Shown here one piece after another: positions 23,963 to 33,363 of a stretch of 64,000 bases of DNA. The stretch lies in NCBI RefSeq assembly GCF_036516575.1, contig NZ_DATBTY010000083.1, positions 158,865 to 222,864 on the forward strand, in the 5' to 3' direction. A program made the position numbers and the translations under genes. The notes beneath the pieces are model-generated. The model did no database searches. It saw only the letters and a list, made by a program, of their open reading frames with translations, and was not told the origin of the DNA. The stretch comes from Cerasibacillus sp036516575. Lineage in GTDB: Bacteria; Bacillota; Bacilli; Bacillales; Amphibacillaceae. Numbering within the stretch: the first letter of the stretch is position 1; the number at the start of each line of letters is the position of its first letter.

Positions 23963-25078
23963 TTAATCTAAAAAGTCCTTTAATCGTTTACTGCGGCTAG
24001 GGTGTCTTAATTTTCGTAGTGCTTTTGCTTCGATTTGTCTAATTCTTTCACGAGTTACGCCGAAAACTTTTCCAACTTCTTCTAGCGTTCGTGTACGCCC
24101 ATCATCTAAACCAAAACGAAGTCTTAATACATTTTCTTCGCGATCAGTTAATGTATCTAATACATCTTCAAGTTGTTCTTTTAATAATTCATATGCTGCA
24201 TGATCAGATGGTGAAACAGCTTCTTGGTCTTCAATAAAGTCACCTAAATGCGAATCATCTTCTTCACCAATTGGTGTTTCTAATGAGACAGGTTCTTGGG
24301 CAATTTTTAAAATTTCACGCACTCTTTCAGGCGTTAAATCCATTTCATCACCAATTTCTTCTGGTGTCGGCTCACGTCCTAAGTCTTGCAATAATTGACG
24401 TTGCACACGAATAAGTTTATTAATCGTTTCAACCATATGAACAGGAATTCGGATCGTCCGCGCTTGATCAGCAATAGCACGTGTAATGGCTTGACGAATC
24501 CACCATGTAGCATACGTACTAAATTTAAACCCTTTCGTATGGTCAAATTTCTCAACCGCTTTAATGAGACCCATATTTCCTTCCTGAATTAGATCGAGGA
24601 ATAGCATACCACGACCTACGTATCGCTTAGCTATACTTACCACTAATCGCAAATTAGCTTCAGCAAGACGACGTTTAGCAACTTCATCCCCCTGTTCTAT
24701 ACGAGTGGCTAATTCTACCTCTTCCTCAGCTGTTAATAAATCAACGCGTCCAATTTCTTTTAAATACATACGGACTGGATCATTTATTTTGATTCCGAGT
24801 GGAACACCTAAGTCTGGTGATTTATTTTCCGTTTTCTTCGGTGTTTCATCCGTATCTTCATCTGAGTCATCGTTAATTTCGATTCCTTTTTCTTCTAAAT
24901 ATTCATAGAATTCATCAATTTGCTCGGAATCAAGTTCATAATGTGCTAATTTATTTGCAATTTCTTCATATTCTAGGGTGCCTTGCTTTTTCCCTATTTC
25001 TACAAGATGCTCTTTGGCCTGATCTAAAGTCATTTCTGGGTCAAATTCATTGATTTCATTTGTTGTTTTGTCAGCCAT
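23963..25078 (-). CDS. sigA: RNA polymerase primary sigma factor SigA (RpoD)
   Basis: A 371-residue sigma-70 group 1 factor. Region 1.1 is acidic (residues ~20-80). Region 2 contains RLAEANLRLVVSIAKRYVGRGMLFLDLIQEGN and the -10 recognition helix TYATWWIRQAI. Region 3 follows, then region 4 with the -35 HTH (GVTRERIRQIEAKALRKLRH). I start at ATG 25078, behind AAGGAGGGGG. It directly follows dnaG, as in the macromolecular synthesis operon of B. subtilis. Confidence 0.97.
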   Translation of the reverse strand: MADKTTNEINEFDPEMTLDQAKEHLVEIGKKQGTLEYEEIANKLAHYELDSEQIDEFYEYLEEKGIEINDDSDEDTDETPKKTENKSPDLGVPLGIKINDPVRMYLKEIGRVDLLTAEEEVELATRIEQGDEVAKRRLAEANLRLVVSIAKRYVGRGMLFLDLIQEGNMGLIKAVEKFDHTKGFKFSTYATWWIRQAITRAIADQARTIRIPVHMVETINKLIRVQRQLLQDLGREPTPEEIGDEMDLTPERVREILKIAQEPVSLETPIGEEDDSHLGDFIEDQEAVSPSDHAAYELLKEQLEDVLDTLTDREENVLRLRFGLDDGRTRTLEEVGKVFGVTRERIRQIEAKALRKLRHPSRSKRLKDFLD

Positions 25079-25115
25079 GAGTCCCCCTCCTTCAAAATTC
25101 AAGTCCATCGTATTC

Positions 25116-26930
25116 TTACTTTCTTTGTTGTTCGATTATTTTTAATGCTATTTTCGCTGCAGTAAGCGGATCATTTTGCTGTTCGGCCATTTTTTGTTCT
25201 TTCTTTAATTTATTTATATAAGAAACATCCTCATATTCTTCACGAATAATTCGGATATAATCCTTAATTTCATCACTACTCACTTCATATACCGGTGATG
25301 TCATTGTTATTTCTGCTACTAAGTGTTTTAATGATTCATCCTCTAGTTTCTCAATAAATAAGCTAATATCAGGTGGGTGCCCTTCTTCATAATATGCATA
25401 TAAATGGGTCACAATAATCTTATGTTGATCAATATTGAAAGCTACACCTAATTCTTCTTTTACTTTATCAGTTATCGTCCGATCTTGTAGCATATATACA
25501 ATGAGCTGTCTTTCTGCATTATGATATGCCGGCAATAATCGTTTTTGTTGATAAAAATGAGTGGCTTTCTTAGTATAACTATCTTTCTTTCGGTTATCCT
25601 GTTGATCTTGATTCGTTTTTAAAAATGTTTTAATTTCCTGATTTAATGATTCTAATGTAATGTTAAATTCACTTGCTAACACTTTTAAATAATATTCGCG
25701 TTCAATTGAACTGTTCATTTTAGCAATTTCTTTAAGGACGGTTTGAATATAACGTAATTGATCACTTTTAGACTGGAGTTTAAAATCTTTTTTTAAATAA
25801 CGCATATAAAAGGACATAAACGTTTCACTTGGTTGGAGGACTTTATTAATAAAGTTATCTCCACCATAGGTTTGAATATACGTATCTGGATCAAAGCCAT
25901 CTTTTAAAACAGCAATTTTCACATGGCAATCAACTTGCTCTAGTAGATGTGCTGCTCGATATGTTGCTTCAATACCCGCTTCATCAGAGTCATAACAAAT
26001 GATTACAGTCTCAACATAACGCCTTAACAAACGTGCTTGGGATTCCGTTAATGAAGTCCCCATTGTTGCGATTACATTTTTAATCCCTGCTTGATAGGCT
26101 GAGATGACATCCATATAGCCTTCAAACAAAATTGCCTCATTCTCTTTACGGATATGTTTCTTTGCTAAATCAAAATTATAAAGTAGCTTGCTTTTTTGGA
26201 ACAACTGGCTTTCCGAACTATTCAAATACTTCGGTGCTTGCTTGTCAATAGATCTTGCACCAAACCCCACTATGACACCTAAATGATTGCGAATAGGAAA
26301 AATGACTCGTCCATAAAAACGATCAATTGTTTCCCCATTTGATTTGTTAATTAGAATACCAGCCTTTTGTAGTTGTTGTAGATGGAAACCTTTTTTTTCG
26401 AGAAAAGAAGCTGTAAAAGTTTTCTGATTCGGTGCATAGCCGAGCTTAAATAGATCAATTGTCTCATTTGTTAAGCCACGCTTAGCAAAGTATTCCTTTC
26501 CTTCTTGACCATCTTTAGCAAACCTTAGCAAATAGTGATAGAGTTTTTCTAGCCATTTATACGCTGATAAGATTTGTTCATCACTTGAAGTAGCTTGTGT
26601 CTTAGTTGTTTGCACAATGGATTGTGGTAATTCAATACCACGACGATCTGCTAAATATTTTATGGTTTCAATAAAGGTAAGTCCTTCTAATTCCATTAGA
26701 AAGGTAATGACATTTCCGCCTTTTCCACAACCAAAACAATGAAAGATCTGTTTATCTTGTGTTACGGAGAAAGATGGCGTCTTTTCATCATGAAAAGGAC
26801 ATAATCCGAAATAGTTTCGGCCTTGCTTATTAAGCTGAACATAATCACTTATGACATCAACGATATCATTTGCATTTCTAATGTCTTCGATGACGTCTTC
26901 AGGAACAAAGTTTGACAAATCAACCACCAT
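25116..26930 (-). CDS. dnaG: DNA primase
   Basis: The 604-residue protein has the N-terminal zinc-binding CHC2 domain (CPFHDEKTPSF and CFGCGKGGN), the TOPRIM domain (ILFEGYMDVISAYQAG, and DSDEAG near residue 315) and a C-terminal DnaB-interacting helical domain. It synthesises RNA primers for replication. No good ribosome binding site precedes ATG 26930, and GTG 26927 directly follows, so the start is uncertain. A TATAAT (minus strand, 26943-26938) lies only ~8 bases upstream. Confidence 0.94.
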   Translation of the reverse strand: MVVDLSNFVPEDVIEDIRNANDIVDVISDYVQLNKQGRNYFGLCPFHDEKTPSFSVTQDKQIFHCFGCGKGGNVITFLMELEGLTFIETIKYLADRRGIELPQSIVQTTKTQATSSDEQILSAYKWLEKLYHYLLRFAKDGQEGKEYFAKRGLTNETIDLFKLGYAPNQKTFTASFLEKKGFHLQQLQKAGILINKSNGETIDRFYGRVIFPIRNHLGVIVGFGARSIDKQAPKYLNSSESQLFQKSKLLYNFDLAKKHIRKENEAILFEGYMDVISAYQAGIKNVIATMGTSLTESQARLLRRYVETVIICYDSDEAGIEATYRAAHLLEQVDCHVKIAVLKDGFDPDTYIQTYGGDNFINKVLQPSETFMSFYMRYLKKDFKLQSKSDQLRYIQTVLKEIAKMNSSIEREYYLKVLASEFNITLESLNQEIKTFLKTNQDQQDNRKKDSYTKKATHFYQQKRLLPAYHNAERQLIVYMLQDRTITDKVKEELGVAFNIDQHKIIVTHLYAYYEEGHPPDISLFIEKLEDESLKHLVAEITMTSPVYEVSSDEIKDYIRIIREEYEDVSYINKLKKEQKMAEQQNDPLTAAKIALKIIEQQRK

Positions 26931-27276
26931 TCTTTGATTATATTCGCATCATATTCTATGATTCTGCAAAATTCGACATTTTTCTTACTAGACTCGAAAA
27001 AAATTCCTTCTAAAAAAATCATGTCTATCATAGAAGGTCTTATTTTGCATTTCATATTCAGCGTATCTCATCCGCATAAAAGATACTATATTATACTTAT
27101 TCGACATCTTAAAGCAGAATCCTTCTTTCTGGGCAATGTTTTATTTTTCGGAATATAGCACAAAAGATTTTCTACTATATTGTCGTTAAATCTGTTTTCA
27201 TGGAAATACATTGTAGTACATTTCACATGAAAATGCTAACAATATGATTCTATTGGACTAGAATCATCAGATTTGT
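26931..27276. other. Intergenic region between yqfL and dnaG with two hairpins
   Basis: No gene is seen. Two inverted repeats are present: TTTTCATGGAAAT / ATTTCACATGAAAA with a 12-base loop (27195-27233) and GATTCTA-TTGGAC-TAGAATC (27246-27265). Neither has a T-run on the minus strand, so they are poor intrinsic terminators for yqfL and might be operators or transcript-end structures. A TATAAT on the minus strand at 27095-27090 could start the dnaG-sigA transcript. Confidence 0.5.
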
Positions 27277-28092
27277 TTATTTATCCCAATTACTTTGCAT
27301 GTAATGCATCACGATGTTTGCTGTTTCTTCTACAGCCTTGTTCGAGACATCAATAACTCGACAACCAATTTTTCCGACTACTTTATCAAAATATTCAAGT
27401 TCATTATGGATTCTTTTCATGTTTGCATACGTTGCTTGCCCACCTAATCCAAGTGCTTTAAGCCTTTCTTTTCTGATGTCATTCAATTTACTTGGACTAA
27501 TTCTGAGACCTATACATTTTCTAGGATCAACATGGTATAATTCCTCGGGTGGATCGACCTCAGGCACGATTGGTATGTTAGCTACTTTATATCTATTGAG
27601 TGCTAAATATTGCGAAAGAGGGGTTTTCGATGTTCGCGACACACCTATTAAAATGATGTCAGCATGTGAAATACCTCTTGGATCTCTCCCGTCATCATAT
27701 TTCACAGCAAATTCAATGGCTTCGACACGTTTAAAATAGTCTTTATCTAATTTGTGTATAAGACCAGGTTCAAGCTTTGGCTTTTCCTGAAACGCATACT
27801 CCATTGCATTAAGCATCGGACCCATTATATCAATAACAGCAATATTTAATTGCTGTGCTTGTTCATTAATATATTTTCTTAACTTTGGATCAACAATGGT
27901 AAACCCAATAATTCCTGCTTCTTGTTTAGCCAATTGCATGGCTTCATCAACCGTTTTTGGATCATTTACATAGGGAATGCGTTGTATCTTATATTCCCCA
28001 TTATTAAACTGACTTAAACCTGCTTTCATTACTAATTCAGCTGTTTCTCCGACAGAATCAGATAAGACATATGCAATCGGTTTTCCTTCCAT
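27277..28092 (-). CDS. yqfL: YqfL, putative pyruvate phosphate dikinase regulatory protein
   Basis: A 271-residue DUF299-family protein. It shows the P-loop-like GVSRTSKTPLSQYLA near residue 153 and the family segments IAYVLSDSVGETAEL (N-terminus) and IGLRISPSKLNDIRKERL. Family members are bifunctional kinase/phosphorylases that act on PPDK or PEP synthase. In B. subtilis YqfL modulates CcpN-dependent regulation of gluconeogenic genes, and here it lies 20 bases downstream of ccpN. Confidence 0.92.
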   Translation of the reverse strand: MEGKPIAYVLSDSVGETAELVMKAGLSQFNNGEYKIQRIPYVNDPKTVDEAMQLAKQEAGIIGFTIVDPKLRKYINEQAQQLNIAVIDIMGPMLNAMEYAFQEKPKLEPGLIHKLDKDYFKRVEAIEFAVKYDDGRDPRGISHADIILIGVSRTSKTPLSQYLALNRYKVANIPIVPEVDPPEELYHVDPRKCIGLRISPSKLNDIRKERLKALGLGGQATYANMKRIHNELEYFDKVVGKIGCRVIDVSNKAVEETANIVMHYMQSNWDK

Positions 28093-28112
28093 CAGTTTAC
28101 TCCTTCCTCTTC

Positions 28113-28748
28113 TTATAAGTGTTGGTCAGAATCTGTAACTAATTCGACAAAGGCTTTTGTAATCGTCGTTTTTGTTATTCTCCCAACAACTTCAAGTCCA
28201 GGTTCTTTATCTCGCACAACTGGAACACCATCGATTTGACGATCAATGAGTAGTTTTGCCACCTCGAATAAAGGGTCTTCTCTTCGACAAACGGCAATGT
28301 TGGGCATTCTTGTCATGATAATATGAACTGGAATGGCGCTTAATTTTTGTTGACCGATACTAGCCCGTAACAAGTCCTTACGCGAAAGGATGCCAGTTAG
28401 AAGCCCCTCGCCATCAACAACAAATAATGTACCGACATCTTCTAAAAACATGGTTGTAATCGCATCGTAAACCGATACACTTTCATTTACAACGATTGGA
28501 ATCGATACATACTCATGAACCTTAATTTTTTTTATTTTCTCTGTTAAGAGCTCAGCCCCGGTTTTGCCTGTATAGAAATATCCCACACGAGGACGAGCCT
28601 CTAAAAAACCCGCCATCGTTAATATGGCTAAGTCAGGACGTAAAGTTGCTCTTGTTAAATTTAGGAAATCCGCAATATTTTCACCCGTAATCGGACCATT
28701 TTCTTTTACAATTTCTACTATTTTCTTTTGTCTTGCTGATAGTTCCAC
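28113..28748 (-). CDS. ccpN: CcpN, repressor of gluconeogenic genes (HTH plus CBS pair)
   Basis: The 211-residue protein has an N-terminal winged HTH (residues ~4-60, RQKKIVEIVKENGPITGENIADFLNLTRATLRPDLAIL) and two CBS domains (about 80-140 and 145-205) that bind nucleotides. In B. subtilis CcpN represses gapB and pckA during glycolytic growth, responding to ATP/ADP. The start is GTG 28748. It forms an operon with yqfL, as in B. subtilis. Confidence 0.93.
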   Translation of the reverse strand: MELSARQKKIVEIVKENGPITGENIADFLNLTRATLRPDLAILTMAGFLEARPRVGYFYTGKTGAELLTEKIKKIKVHEYVSIPIVVNESVSVYDAITTMFLEDVGTLFVVDGEGLLTGILSRKDLLRASIGQQKLSAIPVHIIMTRMPNIAVCRREDPLFEVAKLLIDRQIDGVPVVRDKEPGLEVVGRITKTTITKAFVELVTDSDQHL

Positions 28749-28883
28749 CTAAATCACCACCCTACCGCTCAATATGACATACTATATATAATTATATTAT
28801 ATATGATTTAGGAGATAAAGGATATGTATGTCATACAATTGTTGGAAACATCGATCATTTAGTTATTATAAATGAGTTAAGAA

Positions 28884-29031
28884 TTCGATTTGAAAAATAA
28901 CGGTCACGTCCTGCGTCTTACACCAACACTAGGACTCCTGTCCGTTGCGGGAAAAAGGCATCGGTGAGACCCTAGAGTACGTTAGCATGAGGAGACTCAC
29001 CTGCCGCTTCAGAAAATCGAAGTATATTTCC
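28884..29031 (+). repeat. Dispersed hairpin-rich intergenic repeat, copy B
   Basis: The element is bounded by TTCGATTT (28884-28891) and AAAATCGAA (29013-29021) as inverted repeats, and contains CACGTCCTG (28905-28913), also in copy C (44024-44032). Its end AAGTATATTTCC matches 11 of 12 bases with copy A (6411-6422). It lies between divergent-free ends of ccpN and glyS; no ORF is present. The downstream stretch to 29103 contains only a GAGGCTGGGGC-like motif near the glyS stop. Confidence 0.55.
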
Positions 29032-29103
29032 TAAGAAGCGTATATGCACATCGTTCATATTCTTCTTAGATAAAGCGCTATTGCCCCAGCCTCTTTTCAA
29101 TCA

Positions 29104-31188
29104 TTAAAAATGTTGTTTCCACTCGATTAATTGTAAGTTGGCAAAAGAACGGATAAGGGTTGATATGCTATACAATAAGGCTAACCGATTATGTCGAACG
29201 TCATCTTCTTTCGCCATAACCATATTGTCTTCAAAAAATTCATGAATAGGCTGTGATAACTTACTCAATGCATTTAATGCTTGTTCTGCGTTATCAGCTT
29301 TTTCGGCTTTTAAATACGTTTCTTTTGTTTCTAAATAGGCCTGATAAAGTGCTTTTTCTGACGTTGTAATAAATACCTCTTCGTCAATTTCAACTCGCTC
29401 AGCTTTCTCAGATAAATTCAACACACGGACGAGTGCTTCTTGGTTTGTTTTAAAGGACTCATCATTTCTTTTAGCTGATAGTAACCGTGCTTTATCCTTG
29501 GCATATGTTAAAATACCAATTTCTTGATCAATAACAGCTTTAATCACATCTGATTCAATTGATTGCTGTTTAAATAAGTATTCAATCCGATGATTTACAA
29601 AAGTTAATACAGCTTCTGCTAATTCTTCTGCTTCCATACCCGGAATATGCTGATTCATATATAACTCAACTGCAATTTGTACTAACTCTTCTACTGATAG
29701 ATGCCATTTTCCTTTATCCATAATACGTAATATGCCAATCGCTTGTCGTCTTAAACCATAAGGGTCCTGAGAACCAGTTGGTTTTAATCCTACATGAATA
29801 CAACCAACAATCGTATCTAATTTATCAGCAATACTTACGATGGAACCAATATCTGTATTCGGTAAATCTCCCTGCGCATGAAGTGGCATATAGTGTTCAC
29901 GTATCGCTTTGGCCACTTCAGGCGTTTCACCTTTTAGCAAAGCATATTTTTCTCCCATGACACCTTGCAATTCTGTAAATTCGTTAACCATATTTGTCAT
30001 TAAATCGAATTTACTTAATGATGCCGCATGAACCGCCTTATCTGATAGACTTTTGTCTAGGTTAAGTCGCTCTGTTATCTCTTTCGTTATTTGCTTAACG
30101 CGTTGTACTTTATCATGAAGCGTTCCTAATTTTTCTTGAAAAATAACAGATTTAAGTTTTTCTTGGTAATCATTAATATCAACATTTTGATCCTCATCAT
30201 AAAAGAAGCGAGCATCAGCTAAACGGGCGCGAAGTACTTTCTCATTACCTTTGATAACAGTATCTAAGGCATATTGATCACCATTACGAACACCGATAAA
30301 ATGTGGTAATAATTGACCTTCTGTTGATTTTACCGGAAAATAACGCTGATGTTCTTTCATGGATATAATAAGCACTTCTTCTGGTAGTTGGAGAAATTCT
30401 TCCTCGAAATCCCCCATAAAAACCGTCGGATATTCAACAAGGTTTCGCACTTCATTAAGTAAGTTAGTATCTACTGGAATTTGTACATTTTCTTTTTCTT
30501 CAATTTCTTTAATCCCTTCTAAAATGAGGGTTTCACGCTTTTTCGCATCAACAATGACAAATTCTTTTTGTAATAATGTTTCGTACTGTTTAGGTTCGGA
30601 AATATGGATATCCCTCCCTAAAAAGCGATGTCCTTTTGTTATACAATCTGTCTTTATTTGTGCTATTTCGAACGGTATTACTTCGTCACCATATAAGGCG
30701 ACTAACCAACGAATTGGACGTGCATAACGAATAGATTCTTGTCCCCAGCGCATCGTTTGATTAAAAGGAATAGATAGGATGATGTCTTTAAAGGAAGGGA
30801 GAATATCAATTGTTTGTTGTCCTTCCGTTCGTTTGTTTATAAAGATATAGGTCGTTTCTTTGATATCCTTAGTATATATATCATCTGTTGTTTTACCTTG
30901 TCCTCTTGTAAACCCAATGGCAGCTTTTGTCCAGTTTCCAGCAGCATCTTTGGCGATGCTGAGAGCTGGCCCTCGTACTTCTTCTTCTATCGTTTCCTGC
31001 TGGTCACTTACATTTCGAATTAAGATAGCTAATCTTCTCGGTGTAGAAAAGGTGACCAACTCTGAAAATGGGATGCGCATATCTTTAAACCATGATGTGG
31101 TACGTTCTTTTAATTCTCGCTCAGCTTGATCAATAAAACGAGCTGGCAATTCTTCAACACCGATTTCGAACAAAACATCTGTACTCAT
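29104..31188 (-). CDS. glyS: Glycyl-tRNA synthetase beta subunit
   Basis: A 694-residue beta subunit of the alpha2-beta2 glycyl-tRNA synthetase. The N-terminal segment (DVLFEIGVEELPARFI), the HD-like central region and the C-terminal anticodon-binding helical domain are in the expected order, and the length is usual. The start overlaps the glyQ stop as ATGA, so the subunits are translationally coupled. Confidence 0.96.
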   Translation of the reverse strand: MSTDVLFEIGVEELPARFIDQAERELKERTTSWFKDMRIPFSELVTFSTPRRLAILIRNVSDQQETIEEEVRGPALSIAKDAAGNWTKAAIGFTRGQGKTTDDIYTKDIKETTYIFINKRTEGQQTIDILPSFKDIILSIPFNQTMRWGQESIRYARPIRWLVALYGDEVIPFEIAQIKTDCITKGHRFLGRDIHISEPKQYETLLQKEFVIVDAKKRETLILEGIKEIEEKENVQIPVDTNLLNEVRNLVEYPTVFMGDFEEEFLQLPEEVLIISMKEHQRYFPVKSTEGQLLPHFIGVRNGDQYALDTVIKGNEKVLRARLADARFFYDEDQNVDINDYQEKLKSVIFQEKLGTLHDKVQRVKQITKEITERLNLDKSLSDKAVHAASLSKFDLMTNMVNEFTELQGVMGEKYALLKGETPEVAKAIREHYMPLHAQGDLPNTDIGSIVSIADKLDTIVGCIHVGLKPTGSQDPYGLRRQAIGILRIMDKGKWHLSVEELVQIAVELYMNQHIPGMEAEELAEAVLTFVNHRIEYLFKQQSIESDVIKAVIDQEIGILTYAKDKARLLSAKRNDESFKTNQEALVRVLNLSEKAERVEIDEEVFITTSEKALYQAYLETKETYLKAEKADNAEQALNALSKLSQPIHEFFEDNMVMAKEDDVRHNRLALLYSISTLIRSFANLQLIEWKQHF

Positions 31189-32066
31189 TTATTTTCCTCC
31201 TTTTTAAGCATTGGAAAGTCAAGCTCTTCTCTTTTTGCAACATAGGACTTGGCAATTTCTCTTGCTAGGTTACGAACACGTCCGATATAACCCGTTCTTT
31301 CAGTAACTGAAATAACTCCACGCGCATCTAATAAATTAAATGTGTGTGAACATTTTAAGACGTAATCATATGCCGGAAAAACGAGTCCTTTTTCCATGAT
31401 TCGTTTAGCTTCTCCTTCATACATATTAAACAGCTTAAATAATAAATCAGTATCTGATAGATCAAACGTATAAGTTGAATGCTCATATTCAGGTTGTAAG
31501 AAAATATCGCCAACCGTAACTCCTTCTGTCCACTCTAAGTCAAATACATTTTCTTTGTCTTGAATGTATGAAGCAAGTCGTTCAATTCCATATGTTAATT
31601 CAACTGTAACAGGCTGGGCCTCTAAGCCACCAATTTGTTGAAAATAAGTAAATTGAGTAATTTCCATACCATCTAACCATACTTCCCATCCGAGTCCTGC
31701 AGCGCCAAGCGTTGGATTCTCCCAATTGTCCTCTACGAAGCGAATATCATGTTCTAAAGGATTTATTCCTATAGCTTTTAAAGAATCGAGATATAAATCT
31801 TGAATGTTTGCCGGAGATGGTTTTATCACAACTTGAAATTGATGGTGCTGGTATAACCGATTTGGGTTTTCACCGTACCTTCCATCTGCTGGTCGACGTG
31901 ATGGTTCGACATAAGCTGCGCGCCAAGGTTCAGGTCCAAGACTGCGGAGTAATGTCATCGGCGACATCGTTCCTGCTCCTTTTTCAACATCATAGGCCTG
32001 TACGATAATACAATTTTGTTTTGACCAAAACTTTTGTAAGCTTAATATCATTTCTTGAATATTCAT
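31185..32066 (-). CDS. glyQ: Glycyl-tRNA synthetase alpha subunit
   Basis: The start is ATG 32066 (MNIQEMILSLQKFW). The upstream in-frame extension reads through the T-box and is not coding. The 293-residue class II catalytic subunit shows the motifs GAGTMSPMTLLRSLGPEPW and YVEPSRRPADGRYGENPNR, which are family hallmarks. Expression is controlled by the upstream T-box leader responding to uncharged tRNA-Gly. Confidence 0.96.
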   Translation of the reverse strand: MNIQEMILSLQKFWSKQNCIIVQAYDVEKGAGTMSPMTLLRSLGPEPWRAAYVEPSRRPADGRYGENPNRLYQHHQFQVVIKPSPANIQDLYLDSLKAIGINPLEHDIRFVEDNWENPTLGAAGLGWEVWLDGMEITQFTYFQQIGGLEAQPVTVELTYGIERLASYIQDKENVFDLEWTEGVTVGDIFLQPEYEHSTYTFDLSDTDLLFKLFNMYEGEAKRIMEKGLVFPAYDYVLKCSHTFNLLDARGVISVTERTGYIGRVRNLAREIAKSYVAKREELDFPMLKKEENK

Positions 32067-32097
32067 AATAGACCCTCCGTTTTCTAGGCTTATACAT

Positions 32098-32300
32098 AAA
32101 AACGTCCCTATGTCTATTGGAGACATAGGGACGGTTAATCCGCGGTTCCACCCTATTTGCTCATAATAACATGAGCCGCTTATCAAAATATGCTCCAGAG
32201 TGCCTTCCTTACCAATTTACTATTCAGCTCACACGATCCTGAACTCGCTAGAAGTAATTAGAGGGTAAGTACTCTTCTCCATCCCAGCATGAAATATATG
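32098..32300 (-). promoter_or_regulatory. T-box riboswitch (glycine) upstream of glyQS
   Basis: On the minus strand the leader contains the T-box sequence AGGGTGGAACCGCGG (about 32153-32139) followed by a terminator hairpin CGTCCCTATGTCT / AGACATAGGGACG (32133-32103) and a T-run. The AGCGAG element and the stem I arms are present upstream. GGC at 32204-32202, on the 3' side of stem I, fits a glycine specifier. Binding of uncharged tRNA-Gly should favour the antiterminator. Confidence 0.92.
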
Positions 32301-32347
32301 TAAAATCATACATTAGACATAGATGAAATGTCAAGTGTAATAAGGCA

Positions 32348-33094
32348 TTATCCTTGTAAATCCTTTAATTGTTTTAAAAAACGACGTGATTTTAAATAAT
32401 AGCCACCGTAATGATCATAATAAGCGTCAAGTATGCGACGAAATAACAATTTATTCTCATGCTTCACCGAAATGTTTCCAATTCGATCAAGACTAACATG
32501 TTGAAAAAGATGAAATAACTTAACTAATGTATCAGATAAGGACAAGGCATTGTCATCTATATGACGACAACTTTGGCAAAGAAGTCCACCTTCATTAATT
32601 GAAAAAGCAAATGGAAATTGTTTACTTAAGCAACGCACACACATATTAAGCACTGGGGAAAAACCACCAACTTCATACATTTTAAGTTCGTACATGATCA
32701 TCGGAATATCTACTTCTTCTTTCTCAGCAATCCAATGCATCGTTTGATACAATTCATTTAGTAATAAATCTTGGGGTTTTTTTTCTTCAAGAATTTTATA
32801 AGTTAATTCTGAAAGATATGCTACATATGCTGTTTTATAAATATCTTCACGAATAGGCCGAAAGGATTCGATTATTTCTCCTTGTTGAATGGTACCAAGT
32901 CCTGAACGTAAATAAACCAAGAAAGTTCCATATATGAATGGCTGCGTGATGGCAGCCATTCTACTTTTTGGTTTTTTAGCACCTCTAGCCACCGCAGTGA
33001 ACTTACCAATATGCTTTCCGAAAATAGTTACGATTTTATGTGTTTCTCTAAAATCTTGGGTTTTCAAAATAATTCCGTCGATTTTCTCAAGCAC
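32348..33094 (-). CDS. recO: DNA repair protein RecO
   Basis: The start is GTG 33094, eight bases after AGGAGAGGGG, giving 248 residues. The N-terminal OB domain (LEKIDGIILKTQDFRETHKIVTIF...) is followed by a helical domain with a four-cysteine zinc site (CVRCLSKQFPF and CQSCRH). RecO loads RecA with RecR on SSB-covered ssDNA. It follows yqzL by ~24 bases. Confidence 0.94.
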   Translation of the reverse strand: MLEKIDGIILKTQDFRETHKIVTIFGKHIGKFTAVARGAKKPKSRMAAITQPFIYGTFLVYLRSGLGTIQQGEIIESFRPIREDIYKTAYVAYLSELTYKILEEKKPQDLLLNELYQTMHWIAEKEEVDIPMIMYELKMYEVGGFSPVLNMCVRCLSKQFPFAFSINEGGLLCQSCRHIDDNALSLSDTLVKLFHLFQHVSLDRIGNISVKHENKLLFRRILDAYYDHYGGYYLKSRRFLKQLKDLQG

Positions 33095-33117
33095 ATTTTT
33101 TCCCCTCTCCTCATGCA

Positions 33118-33255
33118 CTATTCTTTATTATCTAGACCAGATGTCATCTCTTGATTACCTTCTTGTAAAATAAATTCTTCTTCCAATTCCTTTAACAATA
33201 AATAGGTTTCAATATTTCCTGTTTTACTAAATAATTTCCAAGTTAAGTCAATCAT
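33118..33255 (-). CDS. yqzL: YqzL small protein
   Basis: A 45-residue protein (start MIDLTWKLFSKTGNIETYLLLKEL), too short for many gene callers but a near-exact match in length and pattern to B. subtilis YqzL, and placed as expected between era and recO. AAGGTGG precedes the start. It is acidic at the C-terminus and its function is unknown. Confidence 0.85.
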   Translation of the reverse strand: MIDLTWKLFSKTGNIETYLLLKELEEEFILQEGNQEMTSGLDNKE

Positions 33256-33363
33256 AAAATCCACCTTCCTTATACTTGAAAAAATTATTAAACAGACATA
33301 GGCCATGACACTTCTTAGATTATCCCTGATAGAAAAAACAATGATGATTAAAAATTACCAGTA

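Noticed and set aside
30359..30727. 122-residue plus-strand ORF opposite glyS
   Set aside because: It is antisense to a fully conserved synthetase gene and Ser/Ile-rich as expected from a shadow frame.
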